Part shown: positions 8,262 to 18,207 of the stretch, in pieces
Layout of the letters: every line of letters starts with the position of its first letter
Position numbering within the stretch: position 1 is the stretch's first letter
Source: an uncultured Muribaculaceae bacterium
GTDB lineage: Bacteria; Bacteroidota; Bacteroidia; Bacteroidales; Muribaculaceae
DNA length: 64,000 nucleotides
Assembly: GCA_944321715.1 (NCBI GenBank)
Contig: CALUMJ010000004.1
Span: forward strand, 1-64,000
Reading direction: 5' to 3'
Translations under genes and position numbers: made by a program
Notes under the pieces: model-generated
What the model was told of the DNA's origin: nothing
Seen by the model: the letters and a program-made list of their open reading frames with translations, nothing else
The model's database searches: none

Positions 8262-8876
8262 ATGAAAGACGCAGTAAAATGGAGCGACATAGTGGACGGT
8301 CGTGAAGATGCCTTCACGGGGCTGTATGAGTCGTATAGCGATTTGCTATATGGCTACGGCATGAAAATCGTTCAGGACGAGGATGTGGTCATGGATGCCA
8401 TTCAGTCGCTGTTCATGAACATATTCACCAAGCGTCGCCACTTGTCGGAACCGGCCTCGATAGCCGCTTACCTGTGCCGTTCGTTGAAAAACATATTGCT
8501 CAACGAGTTGCAAAGTGCGGCAGTGCGCAATATGCGGCCATTGGACGAGAACTTGAGCGATGGTTATGATTTCGACTTGGAACTCGATGCCGAGAATGCA
8601 ATGATAGCCAGTGAGGGCGAGCGGGAGCGTTTCGCCATTTTCCAGGCCGAATTGGGCAAGTTGAGCCACCAACAGCGTGAAATGCTTTACCTGCGCTATT
8701 ACAAGGGGCTTGAAGTTGATGAGATTGCCGAAATATTGGCTGTGAGTAAGCGGACGGTGTATAACACCACCAACAATGCGCTCACACGGCTGCGCGAGAA
8801 TCAAGTGTTGGCACGCTACTTTGGCGAGGCGGCATTGCTGTATATGTTAAGTATAGGAAAATTGTATATTTTATAG
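8262..8876 (+). CDS. ECF-type RNA polymerase sigma factor
   Basis: A 204-residue sigma-70 family factor of the extracytoplasmic-function class. Region 2 spans about residues 18-90 (DAFTGLYESYSDLLYGYGMKI and the AIQSLFMNIF segment that contacts the -10 element). Region 4 spans about 135-185 (LSHQQREMLYLRYYKGLEVDEIAEIL followed by the helix-turn-helix VSKRTVYNTTNNAL that reads the -35). There is no membrane segment. It is followed after 20 bases by a FecR-type anti-sigma factor and then an STN-domain outer-membrane protein, so it is likely released when the envelope partner senses a signal. Target genes cannot be told from here. Confidence 0.93.
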   Translation: MKDAVKWSDIVDGREDAFTGLYESYSDLLYGYGMKIVQDEDVVMDAIQSLFMNIFTKRRHLSEPASIAAYLCRSLKNILLNELQSAAVRNMRPLDENLSDGYDFDLELDAENAMIASEGERERFAIFQAELGKLSHQQREMLYLRYYKGLEVDEIAEILAVSKRTVYNTTNNALTRLRENQVLARYFGEAALLYMLSIGKLYIL

Positions 8877-8896
8877 TTGCTAACAGCTAACGCATT

Positions 8897-9736
8897 ATGG
8901 ACGAAACGCGACGAATCGACATTACCCATTTCCCGCTAAAGCATGAGGTATTCGTGCGCAAGCAGGAGCTTGGCGAGAGGCTGGTCCGGCTCAGGTATGA
9001 GGCTCGTGGTGCTGCCAAGCATCGTCACAGGGTGGTTGCCGCTTTTGTGTCGTGTGCCGTAGCTGCTGCAGTGCTGTTTGTCGTGTTTGCTTTGCGCGTT
9101 TCGACTATCGTGGGCGGAGGTTCTGTCACGCTGCCGTGTGGGTCGGTCGTTGCTGTCGGTCAAGGCGGCGAGGTCAAGTATATGCCATTTTTGTGGCACA
9201 TAGGCCACAGGGAGGTGGAGTTGGCAACAGGTTCGGCACGTTTCTCGGTGATGCCGGGAGATGGGCGTTTTTCGGTAAAGACGAAATTTGGCTGTGTGTC
9301 GGTGCTTGGTACAGAATTTGAAATCTTGCAGGAAGATGAAGTTACAACCACAGTGCGCTGTTTCAGGGGGAAAGTGGCTGTAGAAGTAGATGATGCCGTT
9401 CCGGTGGAAGTAGAGGCTGGCGAAGAAACCGTGGTGACCGACAACGTAGTGGCTCCTGTGCGGGCATTAACGGATGACGACAATGGCAAAGCCAACGATG
9501 ATAATGATAAGGCCGAAGTAATCACGTATGACAATGCACCGCTTGCAACCGTTGTCGAGGAGATGGAGAAACGTTTCGGGATAAAAATCGAAGGCAAGCA
9601 ATTGTGCGTGGGCATCACTTATTCGGGCATATTTTATGCTGGCGACAAGGACTTGACGCTAAAAGTGGTGTTCGGGGCATGCGGCTTGGATTACACGGTC
9701 GATGATGATAAAGTGACCTTAGGAAAAAGCAAGTAG
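8897..9736 (+). CDS. FecR-family anti-sigma factor with DUF4974 tail
   Basis: A 279-residue single-pass inner-membrane protein. The N-terminal part (about 1-48) lies in the cytoplasm and should hold the sigma factor. A membrane helix follows (about 50-68, VAAFVSCAVAAAVLFVVFAL). The periplasmic FecR domain covers about 75-175 (GSVVAVGQGGEVKY, ARFSVMPGDGRFSVKTKFG, VLGTEFEI). The C-terminal DUF4974 domain (about 210-278, ITYDNAPLATVVEEMEKRFGIKI) resembles STN folds and contacts outer-membrane partners. It sits between the ECF sigma gene and the STN-DUF3575 gene, which starts 1 base after its stop. Partners of this family are usually SusC-like transporters; here the partner is different. Confidence 0.92.
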   Translation: MDETRRIDITHFPLKHEVFVRKQELGERLVRLRYEARGAAKHRHRVVAAFVSCAVAAAVLFVVFALRVSTIVGGGSVTLPCGSVVAVGQGGEVKYMPFLWHIGHREVELATGSARFSVMPGDGRFSVKTKFGCVSVLGTEFEILQEDEVTTTVRCFRGKVAVEVDDAVPVEVEAGEETVVTDNVVAPVRALTDDDNGKANDDNDKAEVITYDNAPLATVVEEMEKRFGIKIEGKQLCVGITYSGIFYAGDKDLTLKVVFGACGLDYTVDDDKVTLGKSK

Positions 9737-9737
9737 T

Positions 9738-10712
9738 ATGAAAAAACTATTATATGTGGTATTTATGGTGTTGCTGTCGGGCATGAATGCTGCGGCAGCA
9801 ATTTCTTTGTCCGAAGCCTTGCAGCAGATTGCACAGCAGCACGATGTCGTTGTTTCCTACAGCCCCTCGTTGATTGCAGGTGTCGAAGTGAATGCAGTGC
9901 CTGTGTGTGGCAGTGCAGGTGAATCCCTGCAGCAACTACTCGTAGAAACCGATTTCGTATGCGTGGAGGCAGCCGAGGGGTGCTTTTTTTTGAAAATGGA
10001 CAAGCAGAAAGCGCTTGAGCGTAAAAAACGGGCAGAAGAAGCCGAATCGGCGGCACGTGCAAGGATTGAGGCATATTGTCGTCGTAAAGAGGCCAAAGAA
10101 AGTGCTGTTTGTGGCGCGTTGCTCATGCCCTCGATGCCAGTCGCTCCCCGATGTGAGGTCGAGGCTCATGCTTCACAAGGCGCAATCCTGCATGGTGACA
10201 GGGAGGGAAAGCGGCATTTCCAATTGAAGACCAATCTCTTGTTGCTTGCCACCACGTCGGCCAATGTGGCATTTGAAGTGGCAGTAGGGCGGCATTTATC
10301 GTTGGAATTGCCTGTAAGTGCCAGTTTCTGGACTATCGGCGGTGCCAAGTTGCATCATTTGGCACTATTTCCTACCGTGAAGTATTGGCTTAACAGTGAG
10401 CCGTTTGGTAGCGATTATATCGGTGCATATCTTGGATATGTGGATTATGATATTGGCAATATCGCATTGCTTGGCGGCAATTTTGAAAACCGTTACTATG
10501 ATGGGAAGGTGTTTTCTGCTGGATTGGTTTATGGGCATCGTTTCAAGTTGAGCGACAGGTTTGCGCTCGAAGCCGAAGTGGGCATGGGATATGTCTATAC
10601 TCATAGCCATTATGTGCCAGTCGAGAGGAAAACATTGGATGGTGTTACTGTAGTCAACAAGCACAAATTGAGCCTTACGCGCCTTGCACTGAATGTGTGC
10701 TATGCTTTCTAA
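9738..10712 (+). CDS. STN-domain / DUF3575 outer-membrane beta-barrel protein
   Basis: A 324-residue exported protein. It has a signal peptide (about 1-21) followed by an STN domain (about 22-90; ISLSEALQQIAQQHDVVVSYSPSLI). An Arg/Glu/Ala-rich charged linker (about 92-125) leads to a C-terminal DUF3575-type domain (about 155-324; FQLKTNLLLLATTSANVAFEVAV, and a final strand ending LALNVCYAF). Alternating hydrophobic residues and a terminal Phe suit a small outer-membrane barrel. STN domains in this position usually signal to FecR through TonB-dependent transporters; here the domain is fused to a small barrel, so the protein may be a sensor rather than a transporter. It is probably co-transcribed with the sigma and anti-sigma genes. 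Confidence 0.8.
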   Translation: MKKLLYVVFMVLLSGMNAAAAISLSEALQQIAQQHDVVVSYSPSLIAGVEVNAVPVCGSAGESLQQLLVETDFVCVEAAEGCFFLKMDKQKALERKKRAEEAESAARARIEAYCRRKEAKESAVCGALLMPSMPVAPRCEVEAHASQGAILHGDREGKRHFQLKTNLLLLATTSANVAFEVAVGRHLSLELPVSASFWTIGGAKLHHLALFPTVKYWLNSEPFGSDYIGAYLGYVDYDIGNIALLGGNFENRYYDGKVFSAGLVYGHRFKLSDRFALEAEVGMGYVYTHSHYVPVERKTLDGVTVVNKHKLSLTRLALNVCYAF

Positions 10713-10737
10713 ATTGACAATTGACAATTGACAATTG
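10713..10737. repeat. Short tandem repeat, 7-base unit
   Basis: Just after the stop codon the unit TTGACAA is repeated about three and a half times (10714-10737). It is a microsatellite-like stretch of unknown role. Confidence 0.8.
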
Positions 10738-10761
10738 AACAACGTTTTTAGTTGGGAATAT

Positions 10762-10793
10762 TTTGTTGGATTGTGAAAAATACTGTATTTTTG
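10762..10793 (+). promoter_or_regulatory. Canonical promoter of tamB-tamL
   Basis: TTTG at 10762-10765, a 20-base spacer and TATTTTTG at 10786-10793 match the Bacteroidetes consensus exactly. It gives a leader of about 130 bases before the TTG start of tamB. Confidence 0.75.
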
Positions 10794-10927
10794 ATTTAGG
10801 AATATGCTCTTTTGCTCTTGCCCGGGAGGGCGGCTTGCATGGCAAGTATGCCCCACGACGGCGAATGATGCCGAGGTGAGCATGAAATAATTCAATTTTA
10901 ACATGAATTACTTAATGTATTGAAGAA

Positions 10928-13900
10928 TTGAAAATCAAACGTATAGGAAAAATATTGCTGTGGACTTTGTGCATATTGGTGGGGATTTTGATTTTAATCC
11001 CGGCATTGCTGTATGTGCCGTTTGTCCAAGATACAATAAAAAACATTGCTGTCGGGCAAGTGTCGCAGGCGACAGGCTGGCAAGTCGAGGTGGGGTTGGT
11101 GCGTTTGCAGTATCCACTCAAATTGAGGGTTGATGACGTAAACATAATCGACCATGGCGACACCATCATAGCTGCCGGCAGCCTTGTGACAGGCGTGCAA
11201 TTCAAGCCGTTGCTGCATGGCAAGGTGAAAGTGCGTGGCGTGAGGCTTGAGAATGCCAAGTATGTTATGGCGAGTGCCGACTCGTCCATGTTCCTTGTCG
11301 CTCGCATGGCACTTGTCGATATTGCAGATGTTGACTATGACCTTGTGGAGGGCAATCTCGACGTAGCAAGTGCATTGGTGAGCGGGGGCAATATAAATCT
11401 CGATTTATATAACGACAAGGCGCAACCTGCGCCGCCCGACACTTCGGCGGCATCGCCGTTCAAAATCTCAGTCGGGAATGTGACTCTTGAAGATATTCGC
11501 TACACCATGGCGATGTTGCCAACTATCGACAGCCTCGGCGTGGTGATTGGCGGAGCATCGCTCGACAGTGCCATTATCGACCTTGGGAAGCAAAAAATCG
11601 AAGCAATGACGCTGGCCGTTGACAGCTTGCATGGCGCTTACTTCACGCCGTCGCTGGCATATATGGCAGCTCACCCAGTCGATAGCGTGGCTGTGACGGA
11701 GGCCGACACTATGTCACAGTCGGCTCCGTGGGAGATACGTTGTGCAGCTGTCAGGCTCACAAGGTCGGGAGGCGTATATGCTGCCAGAGGGGTCAGGCCT
11801 GTCGAAGGGCTCGACATGAATTACTTGCAAGTGAACAACGTGAATATAGCCATTGACAGCCTGTATAATTGCGGAACGACAATAAAAGTGCCGATAAAAC
11901 AGTTTGAAATGGAAGAACGCAGCGGGCTGAAATTATCGGAAATGAGTGGCACGTTTGCTATGGACGACAATGGCATTGAGCTTGACAGGTTGCATATTGC
12001 CACATTGTTGTCGCGATTGGATGCCGACGGGCGTGTCAGCAATGGTTTCCTTGCCGGCGACCCCGATGGAGGTGTGGAACTTGAACTTGAAGCCAGCGTG
12101 GGGCTTGCCGAGGTGGAACGGGCTATGCCAGCATTGCGCCCCATGTTGTCGATGATACCGCAATTCCGCCCAGTCGAAGTCGCAATCGGCATAGGTGGCA
12201 CAGTGGGCAAATTGTCCATCGGCGAATGCCGGATGTCGTTGCCACGATATGCGTCGGTGTCGGTTGCTGGCAATGTTGAAAATCCCATGTCGGTCGATGA
12301 CTTGGCTTTAGATGTGGCTTTGCAGGGGCAGTTTGACAACATTAATTTCATAAAACCTACCATGCTTGAGGCGGCCCAGCAAGAAATGGTGTATTTCCCG
12401 CCGCTGACGCTCGATGGACGTGTTAAGATGCGTGGCGAGGATATAAAAGGCGCATTGTCGCTTGCACTGCCATCGGGCAGAATGGCTCTCGATGCCGATT
12501 GGGCAGGACGCACTACCGATTATGACCTTGCGCTGCAGGTCGATTCGTTGCCACTGAAAGCGTTGCTGCCGCTTAGCGACTTTGGACTGCTGACGGCACA
12601 AGTCGATGTCAGGGGGCATGGGGTTGATGTGTTTGACAAAAACACGGCGATAGATGCTTCGGTGACAGTGGAGAATTTTGAAATGGGCGGTGTGGATTAC
12701 AACTTGCAGGCCACCCCACGTCTGCACGACGGGAAATTCAGCATAAACATGCTTACCGACAACGAAGCTGTCGCCCTATCGCTCAAAGCCAGTGGGTCGC
12801 TCACGCCCGATGTGTATGATGTGAATATGACGGCCGATATAAGCCATATCGACTTGCAACGCATGGGTATGTCAAGTGCGGTGTTACGAGGTAATGCCGC
12901 TATAGCCTGCAATGGCATGGTTGACTTGGCTACTTCCACATACGACGGTACGTTTGGCATAAAGAACCTTGGGCTTACAATGGACGAGGATTACTACTAT
13001 GCCGATGCAATCGACATCGATTTTGAAAGTGATTCCACGCACACCAAGGGGAGCATTGTGAATGGCGATATGCAATTGTCGCTCAATTCGCCGTGCTGCT
13101 TAGACACTTTGCTCGACCGTTTCGCCCGTAGTAGCGAGGTGGCAATGTCGCAATTCGAGAAAATGGTTATCGATGCCGACACGTTGCGTGATATTATGCC
13201 GCAATTTGACTGTGGCATACGCGTGGGAAAGAAGAATATTGCAAGCCAACTGCTCGAAAGCAGCGGTGTGAAATTTGACGATATGCGTTTCAATGTCACC
13301 AAGGATAGCACATTCCGCATGACCGGCGACATAGATATGCTCACGGCAAGCGGACTGACTATTGACACTGTGCGCATGTATGCTACCGAGCGCAACCGCC
13401 GCATAAATTACCTGTTGCATGCCGCCAACCGTGACAACCGCAATGGTTCGGGCATAGCGTCGGCCGGCTTATTGGGAATTGTGGCAGGCAACCGGGCCAC
13501 TGTGCTGCTCAGGCAATATGATTTCAACGACAGCATCGGTTTCCGTTTCGGCATCGATGCCACTATGGATACAAGCAAAGTGTTGTTGAAATTGATACCC
13601 GAAACACCCATCATAGGCTATAAACGCTGGTTGATAAACAAGGACAATCACATCTCGTATAACTACTTGGACCGCCATTTCGATGCCAATTTGCGCTTGC
13701 AGTGCGATTCGAGCGTGGTGGCACTCACGACGCAGCATGTGGAAGGTGCGGGCAGCGAAGGCGAACAAGAAGACATATTGCTCGACATATCGAAAGTGCA
13801 AATAAGCGACTGGCTCACCTTCTCGCCATTTGCACCACCCATAAAAGGTGAATTGGGAGTAACGCTCAAGGTCAAGTTTGACGGTGACAACTTGTGGGGC

Positions 13901-15739
13901 GATGGTGTCGTCAACCTCAATGATTTTTATTTCGACAAGAAGCGTGTTGGCGATTTCACCATCAATTCGTTGATTGACCTCGACCCGCAGACGGGAGGTA
14001 CCAACATTTCGGCTGCCCTTGAAGTTGACCATCGGCAGGCACTGATTGTGTATGGCGCATTGAACGATACAGCATCGGTCAACCCATACGATATGTGGGT
14101 TGAACTCGACCGTTTCCCGTTGTCGATAGCCAATCCATTCATGCCGCCCAATTTGCTCAGGACATCGGGTTACCTTAATGGAATGATGGCGGTTTCGGGC
14201 AGCCAAGGACAACCGACGCTTAACGGCTATTTGCAATGCGACTCGACGTATATCAGTGTGCCTGTATTCAGCACCAACATCAACTTGCCAAGCACACAAA
14301 TTCCGATTGATTCGAGCGTGATAAAATTTGACAACTATTCCATAAAGATGCTTAACGACAATCCGCTGGTTGTCAATGGTTCTGTCAATCTGGCTGATTT
14401 CGGGGCAATGGGAATTGACCTTGCGCTCCGAGGGCAGAATGTACAATTTGTCAACAGCAAGCAGTCAAAGAATGTCGAGCTGTTTGGTCGAGGCTTTGCC
14501 AATCTTGATGCCACGGTGCGTGGCTCGGCGAGCGACCTCGACGTTGATGCTACGGTGTCGGTCTTGTCGGGAACAAACATAACGTATGTCATGCCCACCG
14601 ACGTGAACACGCTCACGCAGCAGAATAGCGAAGAATTGGTGACTTTTGTGCAGTTCAGCGACTCGACGACATACGTCAAGGCCGACTCGTTGAAGACTCC
14701 CACGACAAGCAACATGAACCTTGCTGCAAGGCTCAACATAATGCAGGGGTCGCGTGTGAATGTGTTTTTGTCGAGCAATGGCTCGGACCGTGCCGAGATT
14801 GAAGGCAGTGGCAACCTGACGTTTGCCCTCAACCAGCTTGGCGACATGACACTCACAGGGCGTTACACCATCAGCAATGGCTTCGTGCGTTATAATCCGC
14901 CACTCATTTCGCAAGTGTTGTTTAACTTGCAGGAGGGCAGCTATGTGCAGTTCAATGGTGAGATTATGAATCCGGTACTCAACCTTACCGCCGTGCAGAC
15001 CACCAAAGCCAACGTGACACAGGAGGGACAGGATTCGCGCCTTATCGACTTCCTCATCTCGCTGTCGGTGACCAATACGCTTAGCAACATGGACGTGAAA
15101 TTCGACCTATCGACCACGGGCGACGTGACTGTGCAGAACGAGCTTCAATCCATGTCGGAAACACAGCGTAGTGCGCAAGCGATGAATTTGTTGCTGTATG
15201 GCACTTACACTGGGCCAAGCACGTCGGCATCGAGCAACCTTGCCAGCAACCAGCTTTATTCGTTCTTGCAATCTAAGCTGAACTCATGGGCTGCCAACAA
15301 TATAAAAGGCGTTGACTTGTCGTTTGGCATCGACCAGTATGACCAGACGGTGAATGGGGTCACATCATCGACTATGCGTTACAGCTATCAGGTGTCGAAG
15401 TCGCTTTTCAACGACCGTTTCAAGATTGTGGTTGGTGGCAATTACAGTCCCGACATGACGGGCGACGATGAAATAGCACAAAGCTTGTTCAACGACGTGT
15501 CGCTCGAATATGCCCTCACGGCAAACGGCAGCATGTATGTGAGGCTGTTTAACAAGACGGGATATGAAAGTATCCTCGAAGGCGAGGTGACGCAGACGGG
15601 TGTAGGCTTTGTAATCAGCCGCAAGTTGCCCAAGTTGAAATATCTTTTCAACTTCGGCCGTCGTCGCAACAAAGACGCCGCCGTCGCCACCAAGGAAGAT
15701 GAAGAAAATGATTCTACACAAACCGAAGTGAAGCAATGA
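10928..15739 (+). CDS. tamB: TamB-like translocation and assembly module protein
   Basis: A 1603-residue AsmA/TamB-family protein that spans the periplasm and is thought to carry phospholipids or help assemble outer-membrane proteins with its TamA-like partner. An N-terminal membrane helix (about 6-28, ILLWTLCILVGILILIPALLYV) anchors it. The long middle is made of repeating beta strands. The C-terminal part (about 1180-1560; GRYTISNGFVRYNPPLISQVLFNL, NPVLNLTAVQTTKANV) matches the TamB/DUF490 domain. No earlier in-frame ATG without a stop is seen, so TTG at 10928 is the likely start (MKIKRIGKILL). The end overlaps tamL by 4 bases (ATGA), which supports translational coupling. Confidence 0.93.
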   Translation: MKIKRIGKILLWTLCILVGILILIPALLYVPFVQDTIKNIAVGQVSQATGWQVEVGLVRLQYPLKLRVDDVNIIDHGDTIIAAGSLVTGVQFKPLLHGKVKVRGVRLENAKYVMASADSSMFLVARMALVDIADVDYDLVEGNLDVASALVSGGNINLDLYNDKAQPAPPDTSAASPFKISVGNVTLEDIRYTMAMLPTIDSLGVVIGGASLDSAIIDLGKQKIEAMTLAVDSLHGAYFTPSLAYMAAHPVDSVAVTEADTMSQSAPWEIRCAAVRLTRSGGVYAARGVRPVEGLDMNYLQVNNVNIAIDSLYNCGTTIKVPIKQFEMEERSGLKLSEMSGTFAMDDNGIELDRLHIATLLSRLDADGRVSNGFLAGDPDGGVELELEASVGLAEVERAMPALRPMLSMIPQFRPVEVAIGIGGTVGKLSIGECRMSLPRYASVSVAGNVENPMSVDDLALDVALQGQFDNINFIKPTMLEAAQQEMVYFPPLTLDGRVKMRGEDIKGALSLALPSGRMALDADWAGRTTDYDLALQVDSLPLKALLPLSDFGLLTAQVDVRGHGVDVFDKNTAIDASVTVENFEMGGVDYNLQATPRLHDGKFSINMLTDNEAVALSLKASGSLTPDVYDVNMTADISHIDLQRMGMSSAVLRGNAAIACNGMVDLATSTYDGTFGIKNLGLTMDEDYYYADAIDIDFESDSTHTKGSIVNGDMQLSLNSPCCLDTLLDRFARSSEVAMSQFEKMVIDADTLRDIMPQFDCGIRVGKKNIASQLLESSGVKFDDMRFNVTKDSTFRMTGDIDMLTASGLTIDTVRMYATERNRRINYLLHAANRDNRNGSGIASAGLLGIVAGNRATVLLRQYDFNDSIGFRFGIDATMDTSKVLLKLIPETPIIGYKRWLINKDNHISYNYLDRHFDANLRLQCDSSVVALTTQHVEGAGSEGEQEDILLDISKVQISDWLTFSPFAPPIKGELGVTLKVKFDGDNLWGDGVVNLNDFYFDKKRVGDFTINSLIDLDPQTGGTNISAALEVDHRQALIVYGALNDTASVNPYDMWVELDRFPLSIANPFMPPNLLRTSGYLNGMMAVSGSQGQPTLNGYLQCDSTYISVPVFSTNINLPSTQIPIDSSVIKFDNYSIKMLNDNPLVVNGSVNLADFGAMGIDLALRGQNVQFVNSKQSKNVELFGRGFANLDATVRGSASDLDVDATVSVLSGTNITYVMPTDVNTLTQQNSEELVTFVQFSDSTTYVKADSLKTPTTSNMNLAARLNIMQGSRVNVFLSSNGSDRAEIEGSGNLTFALNQLGDMTLTGRYTISNGFVRYNPPLISQVLFNLQEGSYVQFNGEIMNPVLNLTAVQTTKANVTQEGQDSRLIDFLISLSVTNTLSNMDVKFDLSTTGDVTVQNELQSMSETQRSAQAMNLLLYGTYTGPSTSASSNLASNQLYSFLQSKLNSWAANNIKGVDLSFGIDQYDQTVNGVTSSTMRYSYQVSKSLFNDRFKIVVGGNYSPDMTGDDEIAQSLFNDVSLEYALTANGSMYVRLFNKTGYESILEGEVTQTGVGFVISRKLPKLKYLFNFGRRRNKDAAVATKEDEENDSTQTEVKQ

Positions 15740-18051
15740 TGAGGCATTACAATTTATCACATATTGCCGTGGTAGCAGCAATTGCCACGATATTGCTGAC
15801 GATGATGGGTAGTTGCTCTACCACAAGCCGGCTTGCCGACGATGAGGTGCTTTACACCGGAGTGAAGCATATAACTTATAACGCGCCCGAGGGTGAAGAA
15901 ATAATAAGCGACGTGAAGGACCAGGTGTTCACCACTATCAACGTGAAGCCCAACAATAGCCTTTATTCGCCCTACATTCGGCATCCGTTCCCCATTGGAT
16001 TGTGGGTGTATAACCACTGGGATAATACTGCCACCAAGGGATTCAAACACTGGATTTACGAGAAACTCGTTGCCGAGCCTGTGTTGATTTCCGACGTGCG
16101 CCCGGCATTGCGCGTGGAGATGATTAACACCACGCTCGAAAACAATGGTTATTTCGGTTCAAGAGCTTCATACGAGCTGCAATATGACAAGAAAAATCCC
16201 AAGAAGGCGCGCATCAATTACACGATTAACCTAACTACACCTCGCTTGCTGGGGCGTGTTATGTACACTGGCGGCAGTTCCGCCGTGGAGCAATTCATCG
16301 ATTCGTTGGCGCGCCGCTCGCACTACTTGCACGTGGGCAGCCGCTACTGCACCGACTCGCTCGAAGCCGTGCGCATCAATATCACCAACCGGCTGCGCAA
16401 CAGGGGGTATTACTTCTTCCGTCCCGAGTATATCGAGTATCTTGCCGACAGCACAGCCATTCCCGACAGCGTGGTGGTGAAGATGAAACTTGCCGACAAC
16501 ATGCCAGCGGCCGCCAAGGTAAAATACCGCATAGGCAATGTGGTAACGATAGTGAAGGATTTTCATGGGCAAGGCACGCCCGACACTATCGAAACGCGCC
16601 GTGGCAGGGTCATAAAATACATGCCTTTGAAATTAAAAGATGACTTGATACCATCGTGTCTGACATTGCGCAAAGGCCGGACGTTCTCGGTGCGGACCAT
16701 AGAGCAGACGCAGGACAACTTGTCGCGCATGGGCATATTCAGCAGCGTCGCCATTAATACCACGCCGATTGATTCGGTCAAAAGCGACTCAATCGATGTG
16801 AAGATTGAATGTGTGCTCGACATGCCTCTTGAGGCAAAATTTGAGATACAGGCAGCTTCTAAGTCCAATAGTTACATAGGTCCGGCGGCTGTGTTCGGAT
16901 TGACGCACAAGAATATATTCGGCGGTGGCGAACAACTGACGAGCCAGATAAACGGGTCGTATGAGTGGATGACTGGCAGCGGACGGGGGAGCCGCCTTAA
17001 CAGCTACGAGGTAGGGCTGAATTTTACTCTTGCATTCCCTCGCCTGATTGCTCCTAAGTTTATCGACCGCAGTCGCCGCTACATCAATTGGACAAAGGTC
17101 AACCTGTCGGCCGACTTGCTCAATCGCCCGAGTTATTTCAAGATGGTGCAGCTATCGACCGGTTTCGTGTGGGAGTGGCATGCCAATAGGTTTTCGTCCA
17201 GCTCATTTACGCCGTTCAAGTTGTCATATACCAAATTGTTGAGCCACACTGCCGAATTTGATTCTATAATCTCGCAAAACCGTGCGGTGGAAAATAGTTT
17301 CAGCGACCAGTTCATACCGATGATGAGCTACACCTATACCTACGACCGTGCCATCGACCGGCGCAATAGCATCAATTTCACGTTCACGGTGTCGGAGGCG
17401 GGTAACATCTTTTCGGGTATATGGGCTCTTGCCGGGCAGCATGGCGGCGAGGGAAGCAAGGAGTTGTTTGGCACGCCGTTCTCGCAGTTTGTCAAGGCTC
17501 AAGCACAATTGATATATACGCGCAAGATGCGCATGGGGCATTCGATAGTGACGCGTGCGTTCATCGGTGCCGAACATGCCTACGGCAATTCGGCCGAAGT
17601 GCCATACGCCGAGCAATTCTACATCGGCGGAGCCAATTCCATAAGGGCTTTTGCCGTGCGTTCGGTGGGTCCAGGAAGTTACCATTCCGATGGTACGGCC
17701 AATGGCTATTACGACCAGACTGGTACGTTCAAGATTGAACTCAATGCCGAATACCGCTTCCCAATCCTTGGGTTTCTGCATGGCGCGTTGTTTGTCGATG
17801 CTGGCAATGTGTGGCTGTTGCAAGACGACGAATTGCGGCCCGGGGCGAAGTTGACTGCCGCCAATTTCCTTGACGATATAGCACTTGGCACTGGACTTGG
17901 GTTGCGCTTCGACATGGAAGTGCTTGTGCTTCGTGCCGACCTCGGCATAGGTATCCACGCTCCATACGACACTGGGCGCAGTGGTTACTACAACATGCCA
18001 TCGTTCAAAGACAGCCTTGCGTTCCACCTTGCCATAGGCTATCCATTTTAG
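15736..18051 (+). CDS. tamL: TamL-type lipoprotein BamA/TamA family outer-membrane protein
   Basis: A 771-residue outer-membrane protein of the Omp85 superfamily. It has a signal peptide with a lipobox (MGSC, Cys27), which is the feature that sets the Bacteroidetes TamL apart from TamA. POTRA-like domains cover about 40-370, and a C-terminal 16-strand barrel (about 380-771) contains the family block YAEQFYIGGANSIRAFAVRSVGPG (about 617-640). It ends in a barrel-closing aromatic strand (HLAIGYPF). The ATG overlaps the tamB stop. Together with TamB it should form a two-membrane complex. Confidence 0.93.
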   Translation: MMRHYNLSHIAVVAAIATILLTMMGSCSTTSRLADDEVLYTGVKHITYNAPEGEEIISDVKDQVFTTINVKPNNSLYSPYIRHPFPIGLWVYNHWDNTATKGFKHWIYEKLVAEPVLISDVRPALRVEMINTTLENNGYFGSRASYELQYDKKNPKKARINYTINLTTPRLLGRVMYTGGSSAVEQFIDSLARRSHYLHVGSRYCTDSLEAVRINITNRLRNRGYYFFRPEYIEYLADSTAIPDSVVVKMKLADNMPAAAKVKYRIGNVVTIVKDFHGQGTPDTIETRRGRVIKYMPLKLKDDLIPSCLTLRKGRTFSVRTIEQTQDNLSRMGIFSSVAINTTPIDSVKSDSIDVKIECVLDMPLEAKFEIQAASKSNSYIGPAAVFGLTHKNIFGGGEQLTSQINGSYEWMTGSGRGSRLNSYEVGLNFTLAFPRLIAPKFIDRSRRYINWTKVNLSADLLNRPSYFKMVQLSTGFVWEWHANRFSSSSFTPFKLSYTKLLSHTAEFDSIISQNRAVENSFSDQFIPMMSYTYTYDRAIDRRNSINFTFTVSEAGNIFSGIWALAGQHGGEGSKELFGTPFSQFVKAQAQLIYTRKMRMGHSIVTRAFIGAEHAYGNSAEVPYAEQFYIGGANSIRAFAVRSVGPGSYHSDGTANGYYDQTGTFKIELNAEYRFPILGFLHGALFVDAGNVWLLQDDELRPGAKLTAANFLDDIALGTGLGLRFDMEVLVLRADLGIGIHAPYDTGRSGYYNMPSFKDSLAFHLAIGYPF

Positions 18052-18090
18052 GGTATTGAACGTGTTGTGTGGGGCATGGTAAAAAATGGA

Positions 18091-18122
18091 GTTGTGAAAA
18101 AACTATATTTTATTTAATTTTG
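18091..18122 (+). promoter_or_regulatory. Promoter of the susR-like regulator
   Basis: GTTG at 18091-18094, a 20-base spacer and TAATTTTG at 18115-18122. One mismatch in the -33 element against TTTG-N20-TAnnTTTG. Confidence 0.6.
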
Positions 18123-18207
18123 CCTATTCGATTTATATTCCTTTGGGAATGTGAAACGTGACATTTTTACTTGAGAGCCAGATTGCTTTGTGCAAAGAGG
18201 CTTTAAT

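Noticed and set aside
10713..10737. 7-base tandem repeat considered as a replication iteron array
   Set aside because: Too short, no DnaA-box-like sites or replication genes nearby.
13469..14446. 325-codon open frame antisense to tamB
   Set aside because: A shadow of the tamB coding frame with no domain and no promoter.
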